The position numbers and the translations under genes are program-made. Below, piece after piece: positions 25,771-35,709 of a stretch of 38,269 nucleotides of DNA (positions within the stretch are counted from its first letter, which is position 1; each line of letters opens with the position of its first letter). The notes below the pieces were generated by a model. It saw only the letters and a program-made list of their open reading frames with translations. It had not been told where the DNA came from and did no database searches. The DNA is from Rhizobiaceae bacterium. GTDB lineage: Bacteria; Pseudomonadota; Alphaproteobacteria; Rhizobiales; Rhizobiaceae. The stretch is from NCBI GenBank assembly GCA_905339215.1, contig CAJPFN010000121.1:1-38269 (forward strand), given 5' to 3'.

Positions 25771-25784
25771 CGCGGAAAACCGCG
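25771..25784. promoter_or_regulatory. Palindrome in the LysR / small protein divergent promoter
   Basis: CGCGG AAAA CCGCG is a perfect inverted repeat at 25771-25784, in the 105-bp gap between the divergent LysR and DUF1127-like genes. LysR regulators bind interrupted palindromes of similar size, so it is a candidate operator. The family T-N11-A form is not clearly met. Confidence 0.35.
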
Positions 25785-25829
25785 CATCCTCAATGAAGAA
25801 TTGATCCGATGCGGTTTCAGTTTTTCTCA

Positions 25830-26747
25830 ATGGCAAACCTCAATTCATTCCATCTGACCGGACTGCGCGCTGTCGAGGCGGTGGCCCGTTGCGGCTCGCT
25901 GCAGAAGGCGGCGGACGAACTCGGCGTCTCGATCAGCGCGGTCAGCCAGCAGGTCGGCAGGACGGAAAGGCAGCTCGGCCACGCGGTATTCGAGCGCAGC
26001 GCCGCCGGTCTCAAGCCGACGCCCTTCGGCCGCGAGTTCGCCGCCCGGCTCGGCGCCGGCTTCCGCGAGATCTCCGGCGCACTGGCGATGGCCGAAGAGA
26101 CCAAGAGCAACACGCTGGTGGTCTCGGTGGCGCCGTCATTCGCCTCGAAATGGTTGCTGCCGCGCCTGTCGCGGCATTTCGAGCGCTATCCCGACGTACT
26201 GCTCAGGATCGACGCCTCGACCCAGCTCGTCGACCCCGACAACTCCGACGTCGACGTCGGTATCCGCCTCGGGCGGGGCAACTGGCCGGGCGTGCGCGCC
26301 GAGAAGCTGCTCGACCTCGAGATCCTGCCGGTCTGCTCGCCGCGCATCGCTGCGGACCTGCATGAGATCGCGGATCTCGCGCGCAGTTGGGAGATCGCCG
26401 ACGAGAACGCGATGTTTGCGTGGGGCGCCTGGTTCGCGGCGACCGGGACACCACCGGTGGCGCTGCAGCCGGGCGCGCGGTTCTCCGATCCGATGCTGTG
26501 CCTCGATTCGGCGGTGGCCGGTCACGGCGTGCTGCTCGCCTGGCACCTGCTCGCCGCCGACGCGCTGGCCGACGGCCGGCTGGTGGCCCCCTTCACCGTC
26601 TGCGCGCGGATCGACCTCTCCTACTACTTCGTCACCGCCGCGTCGCGGCGCGAGAGCCCGAAGGTGCGCGCCTTCAAAGCATGGCTGCGCGAGGAGGTCG
26701 AGGCGACCATGGCGCGCTTTCGCGCGGCCTACCCGTGCCGCACCTGA
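25830..26747 (+). CDS. LysR-family transcriptional regulator, GcvA-like
   Basis: A LysR regulator of 305 aa. The winged helix-turn-helix covers residues about 5-65 (LTGLRAVEAVARCGSLQKAA, then AVSQQVGRTERQLG), close to the GcvA/AmpR subgroup in which the recognition helix reads SxSAVSQQVxxxExxLG. The effector domain begins near SNTLVVSVAPSFASKWLLPRL, also GcvA-like. I chose ATG 25830 because the peptide from there (MANLNSFHLTGLRAVEAV) matches the family opening; ATG 25809 is in frame and possible, and neither has a clear Shine-Dalgarno. It may regulate the divergent small gene and itself. Confidence 0.88.
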   Translation: MANLNSFHLTGLRAVEAVARCGSLQKAADELGVSISAVSQQVGRTERQLGHAVFERSAAGLKPTPFGREFAARLGAGFREISGALAMAEETKSNTLVVSVAPSFASKWLLPRLSRHFERYPDVLLRIDASTQLVDPDNSDVDVGIRLGRGNWPGVRAEKLLDLEILPVCSPRIAADLHEIADLARSWEIADENAMFAWGAWFAATGTPPVALQPGARFSDPMLCLDSAVAGHGVLLAWHLLAADALADGRLVAPFTVCARIDLSYYFVTAASRRESPKVRAFKAWLREEVEATMARFRAAYPCRT

Positions 26748-26819
26748 CGAACGGGTGGCAAGCTCCCCACCAGCGTTCTATGTAGTGCCAAACGAGTTCC
26801 ATTCGGCGAAGGCAATCCA

Positions 26820-28082
26820 ATGACGTCCCATCCGCGCAATCTCTCCGCATCGATCGACCCGGTGAAGCTCGACCGGCTGGCCGAGGTCGCCGTCCGCGTC
26901 GGCCTGCAACTACAGCCCGGCCAGGACCTGGTCATGACCGCGCCCATCGCCGCCCTGCCGCTGGTGCGACGCATAGCGGAACACGCCTACAGGGCCGGCG
27001 CCGGGCTGGTGACGCCGTTCTTCGCGGACGAGGAACTGACGCTCGCCCGCTACCGCTACGGCCGCGACGACAGCTTCGACCGCGCCTCGGGCTGGCTCTA
27101 CGAGGGCATGGCAAAAGCCTTCGCCGGAAACGCCGCGCGGCTCGCGGTCGCCGGCGACAACCCGATGCTGCTCGCCGAGCAGGACCCGGCCAAGGTAGCG
27201 CGCGCCAACAAGGCCAACTCGGTCGCCTATCAGCCGGCGCTGGAGAAGATCGCCGGCTTCGACATCAACTGGAACATCGTCGCCTATCCGAACCCGTCCT
27301 GGGCCCGCCAGGTGTTCCCAGGCGAAGACGAGGACGTGGCGGTGGCGAAGCTCGCCGACGCGATCTTCGCCGCCTCGCGGGTCGACGTCGAGGATCCGGT
27401 CGCGGCCTGGGCGGCGCACAACGCAGCGCTGCGCGGCCGCACCGAGTGGCTGAACGCCCGCGCCTTCCATTCGCTGCGCTTCAGCGGTCCCGGCACCGAC
27501 CTGACGGTGGGTTTGGCGGACGGCCATGAATGGCACGGCGGCGCCTCGACGGCGAAGAACGGCATCACCTGCAATCCCAACATCCCGACCGAGGAGGTGT
27601 TCACCACGCCGCACGCGCGCCGCGTCGAAGGCCATGTGACCAGCACCAAGCCGCTTTCGCACCAAGGCACGCTGATCGACGGCATCGCCGTGCGCTTCGA
27701 GGGCGGGCGCATCGTCGAGGCGAAGGCGAGCCGCGGCGAGGAGGTGCTCTTAAAGGTGCTCGACACCGACGAGGGCGCCCGCCGTCTCGGCGAAGTGGCG
27801 CTGGTGCCGCATTCCTCGCCGATCTCGAAGAGCGGCCTTTTGTTCTTCAACACGCTGTTCGACGAGAACGCCGCGAGCCACATCGCGCTCGGCCAGTGCT
27901 ACTCGAAATGCTTCGTCGACGGCGCCTCGCTGACGCCCGACCAGATTGCGGCGCAGGGCGGCAACAAGAGTTTCATCCACATCGACTGGATGATCGGCTC
28001 GGACCGAATCGACGTCGACGGCCTCGCCGCCGACGGCTCGGCGGTGCCGGTCATGCGAAAGGGTGAGTGGGTGACGGCATAG
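26820..28082 (+). CDS. M29 family metallo-aminopeptidase
   Basis: An aminopeptidase T/AmpS/PepS-type enzyme (420 aa) that removes N-terminal residues using two divalent metal ions. The candidate metal ligands are all present in the C-terminal half: Glu258 and Glu259 in NIPTEEVFTTPH, Glu325 and His331 in LGEVALVPHSS, His354 in NAASHIALGQCY, and His387 and Asp389 in FIHIDWMIGS. The length is normal. GAAGG lies 7 nt upstream of the ATG. It lies 72 bp after the LysR gene on the same strand, and its stop is 19 bp from the stop of the converging amine oxidase gene. It is cytoplasmic, with no signal peptide. Confidence 0.93.
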   Translation: MTSHPRNLSASIDPVKLDRLAEVAVRVGLQLQPGQDLVMTAPIAALPLVRRIAEHAYRAGAGLVTPFFADEELTLARYRYGRDDSFDRASGWLYEGMAKAFAGNAARLAVAGDNPMLLAEQDPAKVARANKANSVAYQPALEKIAGFDINWNIVAYPNPSWARQVFPGEDEDVAVAKLADAIFAASRVDVEDPVAAWAAHNAALRGRTEWLNARAFHSLRFSGPGTDLTVGLADGHEWHGGASTAKNGITCNPNIPTEEVFTTPHARRVEGHVTSTKPLSHQGTLIDGIAVRFEGGRIVEAKASRGEEVLLKVLDTDEGARRLGEVALVPHSSPISKSGLLFFNTLFDENAASHIALGQCYSKCFVDGASLTPDQIAAQGGNKSFIHIDWMIGSDRIDVDGLAADGSAVPVMRKGEWVTA

Positions 28083-28101
28083 GCCGTCCTCGCCGAAGCC
28101 C

Positions 28102-29442
28102 TCAGGCCGACAGGATCGCGTCGGCGGCAGCGATACCGGAAAGATACGCGCCATGGGTGGTGGCGAAGTAATCGGCTGAGGTCGCCTCCCCGGCGAAGAA
28201 CAGCCGGTCGTCGACCGGCTCGGCCAGCGCCCGACGCATGGCGCCATCGCTGCCGACCGCATTGAACGAGTAAGCGCCGCGCGCGAACGGATCGGCCGCC
28301 CAGCGGGTGACGATCGATCCCAGCGGCGCCGGCACATCTGGGCCGAACATTGCGCGCAGCGCCTTCAGCGCCGCATCGACGACGGCGCCGTCGTCCAGCG
28401 AGCCGAGGGCACGCCCATAGGCGCCGCCGTTGAAGCCGACCAGCACCGAAGCCCCCGTGGCGCGCGCCAGGCTCAGCCACTCCGACCACTCGCCGCGCCG
28501 GCCGGAGACGAACTCGATCCAGTCTACGTCGCGCGGCCAGAACGGCTTGCCGAAGCGCAGGCAGCACTTCTCCAGAATGCCGAAGCCGAGCTTTTCGATG
28601 GCCTCCCGGTGCGCGGCCGGGAGCGCCGGCGCGAAGGCGATGCGGCCCTCCTTGAGCACGCCGAGCGGGACCGTGACGACGACATGGTCGGCGGCGACCG
28701 CTTGACCGTCGACGAGGCGTACGGTCACCGCCTTGCCGGTGGTGGAAACGGCCGCAACGGCCGCGCCCAGGCGAATGTCGAGGCCGCGCGCCATGAATGC
28801 CGGAACCACGTCGTAGCCATCCGGAAAGAGCACGTCGGCGCCACCGAAGCCGCTGTCCTCGTCAAGCGACCACGCCGACAGCTCCGACCAGTCGCCGGCG
28901 TACTCCAGCTCGTATTGTGCGTTGACCACATGGGCGAGCAGCATGAGTCCGCGTTCGTCGAGGCGGTGGTAGCGCGGGTGCGCCTCGATCGCTTCCTTCA
29001 GCGACACATCCGCATCGAGGTCCCCGGCGGCGTCCCGGGCCTCCTCGATCAGCCGCTCCATGCCGGCGACGTCGGCGTCGATGTCGAGAACGCCGCCGTC
29101 CGGACCGTAGGCCACCGAAGCCTCGTAGGAGGTCGCGACGCGGCGAGCGCCTGCCTCGCGGGCGAGCGCTGTGACCGGATTGCCGGAAGCGCCGTGGATC
29201 CACGAGGCGCCGAGGTCAACAGGCCGGCCGGACCAGCGCCGGTCGGTGAGGATGCGGCCGCCGATGCGGTCGCGCGCTTCGAGGACGACCGTCTCGAAAC
29301 CGGCGCCGGCGAGCCTACGCGCGCAGGCGAGCCCGGCAATGCCGGCGCCGATCACCGCGGCACGTCGGGGCGGGGCAGCGTGCGCGGGCGCCATCGCCAG
29401 CGCCAGCGGAGCGGCAAGCAGGGTCCGTCGCGAGATCGTCAT
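28102..29442 (-). CDS. Tat-exported flavin amine oxidase
   Basis: An FAD-dependent monoamine/polyamine oxidase-type protein (446 aa) from the ATG at 29442, with GGGGAGG 6 nt upstream. The N-terminus TISRRTLLAAPLALAMAPAH is a twin-arginine signal (SRRTLL) followed by a hydrophobic core and an AHA|AP cleavage site, so export as a folded flavoprotein is likely. The dinucleotide-binding motif is GAGIAGLACARRL (G32, G34, G37) with Glu55 to bind the ribose. FFAGEATSADYFATTHGAYL near the C-terminus is the second FAD-contacting block. The substrate amine is unknown. A perfect 19-bp palindrome at 29458-29476 lies right before the ribosome-binding site. It is divergent from coxC. Confidence 0.9.
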   Translation of the reverse strand: MTISRRTLLAAPLALAMAPAHAAPPRRAAVIGAGIAGLACARRLAGAGFETVVLEARDRIGGRILTDRRWSGRPVDLGASWIHGASGNPVTALAREAGARRVATSYEASVAYGPDGGVLDIDADVAGMERLIEEARDAAGDLDADVSLKEAIEAHPRYHRLDERGLMLLAHVVNAQYELEYAGDWSELSAWSLDEDSGFGGADVLFPDGYDVVPAFMARGLDIRLGAAVAAVSTTGKAVTVRLVDGQAVAADHVVVTVPLGVLKEGRIAFAPALPAAHREAIEKLGFGILEKCCLRFGKPFWPRDVDWIEFVSGRRGEWSEWLSLARATGASVLVGFNGGAYGRALGSLDDGAVVDAALKALRAMFGPDVPAPLGSIVTRWAADPFARGAYSFNAVGSDGAMRRALAEPVDDRLFFAGEATSADYFATTHGAYLSGIAAADAILSA

Positions 29443-29457
29443 GCCGCGCCTCCCCAT

Positions 29458-29476
29458 CCGCCGCGACTCGCGGCGG
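29458..29476. repeat. Perfect palindrome before the amine oxidase start
   Basis: CCGCCGCGA, C, TCGCGGCGG: 9-bp arms and one central base. On the minus strand it sits directly before GGGGAGG, the ribosome-binding site of the amine oxidase gene, so it could be an operator or a 5'-leader hairpin. It is also within the divergent region shared with coxC. Confidence 0.5.
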
Positions 29477-29644
29477 CTGCGCTTTCGCGCGGATGCTACG
29501 ACGGATCGCGCGGACGCGGAATGAGGGGAAAGAGGCGCCGCCGAAGACCGGCCCGCGTTCCGGTTCTTCGTGACAGCAGGCGGCATTTGCGCAATAAATG
29601 ACCATGCTGCCGCGAACGGCCGCAGGATCTCTCCCGGGAGGAAC

Positions 29645-30829
29645 ATGCTGACGCCGAGCTACGATCACGCCCTGGTGCTGGCGTCGATCGCCGTTTCGAT
29701 CATGGCCTCGTACACGGGCCTGACGCTCACGCGGGGCATCTCCGTGCTTCCTGACACGCAGCGCAAGTTCATGATCGTGATGGCATCGCTCGCACTCGGC
29801 GGCGGCATCTGGTCGATGCACTTCGTCGCCATGCTGGCAATGCGCATGCCGCTGCCGATCCACTACGACGCGCTCTACACGCTGGGCTCGGCGCTGATCG
29901 CCATCCTGATGTCCGGCGTGGCGTTCCTGATCCTGCACTATTCGGGGCGTAGCTGGACCCACATCACGGTGGCCGGCGTCATCCTCGGCAACGGCATCGT
30001 GGCGATGCACTATGTCGGCATGTCGGGCATGCGCGGCTGCCTGCCGATCTTCTCGCCGGCAGGCGTGGCGCTGGCCATCGCCGGCGCGACCGCGATGGGC
30101 GTCGTCGCGCTCGGGATCTCCTATCGCAGCCGCTCAACCATGCGCATCTTCGCCGGGGCCGTCTCGTTCGGCCTATCGGTCGTGCTCGTCCATTTCGTCG
30201 CCATGGGCTGGACGTCCTTCGAGGAAGCGGCGTCGGCGCTCGCTGCCACCCCGCTCCTCGACAACGGTACGCTCGCCATCCTGGTCATGCTGTCGGCCTT
30301 CGTCATCTGCGGTACCTTCCTGCTCACCTCGGCGAATTTCATCTTCGCCAAGGAGCCGGCGGCCGTCGCCGGATCGGCCGCGCCGGAGGTGCCCGACGCG
30401 CGGGCGCCGGCCGCTCCCGCTGCCTTCGCGGCCCTTCCCGCCGGAGAGGACGACGAAGCTCCCCTGCCCGAGCGGCTGTCGGTCGCGGCGTCGATTGCCG
30501 AGCGCCTGCCCTACGAACGCGACAAGCGCACGCATTTCATCGAGGCGGACCAGGTCGCGGCAATCCGCGCCGAGGGCCACTACTCGATTCTCTACACGCG
30601 CGACGACAAGCTGTTCTGCCCGCTTTCGATCTCGACCGTCGAGAAGCGCCTGCGCCGCGGCGCGTTTGTGCGCACCCATCGCAGCTATCTGGTCAACAAG
30701 AACCGCGTGGCCGCCTTCGAGCGGCAGAAGGACAACGGCATCTGCCTGTTCGAGGGCGTGCAGTCGCTGAAGGCCGCGCCGGTCAGCCGCGGCTATATCC
30801 CGCAGGTCCGTTCCGCGCTCGGCATCTGA
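29645..30829 (+). CDS. coxC: CoxC: MHYT membrane sensor with LytTR DNA-binding domain
   Basis: A 394-aa membrane-bound regulator. The N-terminal two thirds form seven helices with three MHYT motifs: M58-H59 (SMHFVAM), M121-H122 (AMHYVGM) and a degenerate V182-H183 (LVHFVAM). MHYT domains are proposed to bind copper and sense CO, O2 or NO. After a Pro/Ala/Glu linker (about 236-285) comes a LytTR domain (about 295-390) with HFIEADQVAAIRAEGHYSIL and GAFVRTHRSYLVNKNRV. This architecture and its place ahead of coxM match CoxC of Oligotropha carboxidovorans. GGGAGG lies 3-5 nt upstream of the ATG at 29645. It probably controls the cox operon by binding DNA from the membrane; candidate direct repeats start 30 bp after its stop. 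Confidence 0.9.
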   Translation: MLTPSYDHALVLASIAVSIMASYTGLTLTRGISVLPDTQRKFMIVMASLALGGGIWSMHFVAMLAMRMPLPIHYDALYTLGSALIAILMSGVAFLILHYSGRSWTHITVAGVILGNGIVAMHYVGMSGMRGCLPIFSPAGVALAIAGATAMGVVALGISYRSRSTMRIFAGAVSFGLSVVLVHFVAMGWTSFEEAASALAATPLLDNGTLAILVMLSAFVICGTFLLTSANFIFAKEPAAVAGSAAPEVPDARAPAAPAAFAALPAGEDDEAPLPERLSVAASIAERLPYERDKRTHFIEADQVAAIRAEGHYSILYTRDDKLFCPLSISTVEKRLRRGAFVRTHRSYLVNKNRVAAFERQKDNGICLFEGVQSLKAAPVSRGYIPQVRSALGI

Positions 30830-30859
30830 CCCGCTTTCGCCACCGGCGGGAGATGATTC

Positions 30860-30892
30860 CGCATTTCGTGCAGCCATATCGCATTTCGTGCA
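30860..30892 (+). promoter_or_regulatory. Tandem 13-bp direct repeats upstream of coxM
   Basis: CGCATTTCGTGCA occurs twice without mismatch, at 30860-30872 and 30880-30892, with a 20-bp period (about two turns of DNA), in the 173-bp gap between coxC and coxM. LytTR domains bind two direct repeats about 21 bp apart on one face of the helix, and the CO sensor RcoM binds repeats containing TTnnnG, which each unit here has (TTCGTG). It is a strong candidate CoxC operator; binding is inferred. Confidence 0.65.
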
Positions 30893-31002
30893 CGGCGCCC
30901 CGCAGGCCGGGCGTTCGCCGTCGCGCCGTGCGGCGTTCGGCGTCTCCATGGGAAACGAAGCGCGTCGGGAGGGACGCGCGTCGGTTCTCTGGGAGGAGAC
31001 AG

Positions 31003-31857
31003 ATGATTCCAGCACCCTTCGAATATCACCGGCCGGACTCCGTCGATGCGGCGGTCCGGCTGATGTCGTCGCTGGGCGAAGGCGCCCGCGTCGTCGCCGG
31101 CGGCCACAGCCTGGTGCCGATGATGAAGATGCGCATGACCGACATCTCGCATCTCGTCGACCTGCAGGCGATCGGCGCGCTGAGGGGTATCGCCGTCGAT
31201 GGCGCTTCGGTGCGCATCGGTGCGATGACCACGCAGCACGAGTTGATCGCCAGCGAGGCACTGGCCAAGGCGGCGCCCATCATCCGCGAGGCCTCGCTGC
31301 AGATCGCCGACCCGCAGGTGCGCTACATGGGCACGATCGGCGGCAACGTCGCCAACGGCGACCCGGGCAATGACATGCCGGGCCTGATGCAGTGCCTGGA
31401 CGCCACCTACGATCTCGCCGGCCCGGGCGGCAACCGCTCGGTCAAGGCCCGCGACTTCTACGAGGCGGCCTACTACACGGCGCGCGCCGACGACGAGATC
31501 CTCACCGCGATCCGCTTTGCGGCGAAGCCGTGCGGCTACGCCTACGAAAAGCAGAAGCGCAAGATCGGCGATTACGCGACCGCCGCCGCCGCGGTGACGA
31601 TCGAGAAGGCGGGCGGCCGCTGCACGGCGGCTTCGATCGCCATGACCAACCTCTCCGATACGCCGGTCTTCTGCGAGGAAGCGGCCGCCGCGCTCGTCGG
31701 CAGCACACTCGACCAGGCGGCCGTCGGCAAGGCGGTCGCAGCGATGCTCGGCGCCATCAATCCGACGGAAGACAATCGCGGCCCGGTCGAATTCAAGCGC
31801 CACGTGGCCGGCGTGATCCTGCGCCGCGCCATCGAACGCGCCGCGTCGCGCGCATAG
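31003..31857 (+). CDS. coxM: CO dehydrogenase medium (FAD) subunit
   Basis: The flavoprotein subunit (284 aa) of aerobic CO dehydrogenase; it takes electrons from the [2Fe-2S] clusters of CoxS and passes them to the quinone pool. The FAD-binding motifs are AGGHS at 32-36 and TIGG at 111-114, the same numbering as in O. carboxidovorans CoxM. The start at 31003 has GGGAGGAG 4 nt upstream, and the N-terminus [11 protein letters not shown] matches the family. An upstream ATG at 30853, exactly 50 codons earlier and in frame, would add a basic Arg-rich extension that covers the operator repeats; I reject it. coxS starts 10 bp after the stop. Confidence 0.96.
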   Translation: MIPAPFEYHRPDSVDAAVRLMSSLGEGARVVAGGHSLVPMMKMRMTDISHLVDLQAIGALRGIAVDGASVRIGAMTTQHELIASEALAKAAPIIREASLQIADPQVRYMGTIGGNVANGDPGNDMPGLMQCLDATYDLAGPGGNRSVKARDFYEAAYYTARADDEILTAIRFAAKPCGYAYEKQKRKIGDYATAAAAVTIEKAGGRCTAASIAMTNLSDTPVFCEEAAAALVGSTLDQAAVGKAVAAMLGAINPTEDNRGPVEFKRHVAGVILRRAIERAASRA

Positions 31858-31867
31858 GAGGAGCGAG

Positions 31868-32355
31868 ATGACGAAGACCCACATCAAGCTGACGGTCAAC
31901 GGCAAGCCGGTGGAACTGCTGGCCGAACCGCGCGAGCTTTTGATCCACGTGCTGCGCGAGGAGCTTTCCGTCACCGGCCCGCACATCGGCTGCGAGACCT
32001 CGCATTGCGGCGCCTGCACGGTCGACATGAACGGCAAGTCGGTGAAGTCGTGCACCGTCCTCGCCGCCCAGGCGGACGGCGCCCAGATCACCACCATCGA
32101 GGGCATCGGCGGGCCGAGCGGGCTGCACGTGCTGCAACAAATGTTCAAGGAGCACCACGGCCTGCAATGCGGCTTCTGCACGCCGGGCATGATCACGCGC
32201 GCCTGGCGCCTGCTCCAGGAGAGCCCAGACCCGACCGAGGAGGAGGTGCGCTTCGGCATGGCCGGCAACCTCTGCCGCTGCACGGGCTACCAGAACATCG
32301 TCAAGGCGATACTCGCTGCCGCCGCGGAGCTCAACGCGGCTAAGGAGGCTGCACA

Positions 32356-32359
<4 letters not shown>
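31868..32359 (+). CDS. coxS: CO dehydrogenase small (iron-sulfur) subunit
   Basis: The two-cluster iron-sulfur subunit (163 aa). The N-terminal plant-ferredoxin-type cluster uses C42, C47, C50 and C62 ([13 protein letters not shown] and the later SCT); the C-terminal helical cluster uses C101, C104, C136 and C138 (CGFCTPGM and CRCTGY). All eight cysteines are in the positions expected for CoxS. AGGAGGAG precedes the ATG at 31868. The stop overlaps the coxL start (ATGA at 32356-32359), so synthesis of the two subunits is coupled. Confidence 0.97.
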
Positions 32360-34776
<2,417 letters not shown>

Positions 34777-34793
34777 GGCGGTCTTGAACCAAG

Positions 34794-34821
34794 GGAAGGC
34801 GCGGCAGGGTCCGCGCCTTCC
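34794..34821 (+). promoter_or_regulatory. Hairpin between coxL and coxD
   Basis: GGAAGGCGCGG (34794-34804), loop CAGGGT, CCGCGCCTTCC (34811-34821): a perfect 11-bp stem in the 57-bp gap. It ends right at the coxD ribosome-binding site (GGAG 34822-34825). There is no T-run. It could stabilise the coxMSL message or damp coxD translation. Confidence 0.55.
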
Positions 34822-34833
34822 GGAGACCTTTCG

Positions 34834-35709
34834 ATGGACTGGAAGACGCTCCAGACGGACCTCTTCGACAAGGGCTACGTCGCCGGCGATGAGCTGGCGA
34901 TGGCGCTTCATCTTTCGGTCACGCTCGGCAAGCCGCTGCTGCTCGAAGGGGCGGCGGGAACCGGCAAGACGCAGATCGCCAAGACGCTGGCCGAGCTGTT
35001 CGACACGCGGCTGATCCGCCTGCAGTGCTACGAAGGCCTCGACGCCTCGGCGGCGATCTACGAGTGGAACTACCAACGCCAGCTCTTGTCGATCCGGGCG
35101 GCCGCCGAGACGCACGAGAGCGGCAAGGACATCGAGGAGCGCATCTTCTCGGAGAAATTCCTTTTACAGCGGCCGCTTCTCGAGGCGATACGCCAGGATC
35201 GGCCGCCGGTGCTGCTCATCGACGAGATCGACCGCGCCGACGAGGAATTCGAAGCTTATCTGCTCGAAGTGCTGTCCGATTTCCAGGTATCAATCCCCGA
35301 ACTGGGGACGATCGCGGCGAAGACGCGGCCCTATGTGATCCTCACGGCCAACGGCGCGCGCGACCTTTCAGATGCGCTGCGCCGGCGCTGCCTCTACGCC
35401 TTTGTCGACTACCCCGACCGGGCGACCGAGCTCGCCATCCTGGCCAAGCGGAATCCGGGCCTGAACGAACGGCTCGCCGAGCAGATCGTCGGCGTCGTCC
35501 AGGCGCTGCGTAAGGAAGACCTCGAGAAGAAGCCGGGCGTTGCCGAGATGCTCGACTGGGCGGCGGCGCTCGCCGGCCTCGGCGTCAACGACCTCGCCGA
35601 CGATCCGCAGCAGGTGCAGGCGACACTGGTCTGCCTCCTGAAGACGCAGGCCGACCGCGCCGCAGTGCCGATCGAGGTGCAGCAGCGCCTCGTCGGAAAG
35701 GCGGCGTGA
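34834..35709 (+). CDS. coxD: CoxD: MoxR-type AAA+ ATPase for active-site maturation
   Basis: A 291-aa AAA+ protein of the MoxR group. Walker A is GAAGTGKT (39-46), Walker B is VLLIDE (126-131), and ANGARDLSDALRRRC carries sensor and arginine-finger residues. In O. carboxidovorans, CoxD is needed to insert sulfur and copper into the CoxL site, working as a chaperone with ATP. The ATG at 34834 has GGAG 8 nt upstream. The stop overlaps the GTG of the next gene (GTGA), so CoxD and CoxE are made together, the usual pairing of a MoxR ATPase with a VWA protein. Confidence 0.95.
   Translation: MDWKTLQTDLFDKGYVAGDELAMALHLSVTLGKPLLLEGAAGTGKTQIAKTLAELFDTRLIRLQCYEGLDASAAIYEWNYQRQLLSIRAAAETHESGKDIEERIFSEKFLLQRPLLEAIRQDRPPVLLIDEIDRADEEFEAYLLEVLSDFQVSIPELGTIAAKTRPYVILTANGARDLSDALRRRCLYAFVDYPDRATELAILAKRNPGLNERLAEQIVGVVQALRKEDLEKKPGVAEMLDWAAALAGLGVNDLADDPQQVQATLVCLLKTQADRAAVPIEVQQRLVGKAA

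Noticed and set aside
30853-31002. N-terminal extension of coxM from the ATG at 30853
   Set aside because: It encodes an Arg-rich stretch foreign to CoxM, overlaps the operator-like repeats, and the ATG at 31003 has an excellent ribosome-binding site and the family N-terminus.
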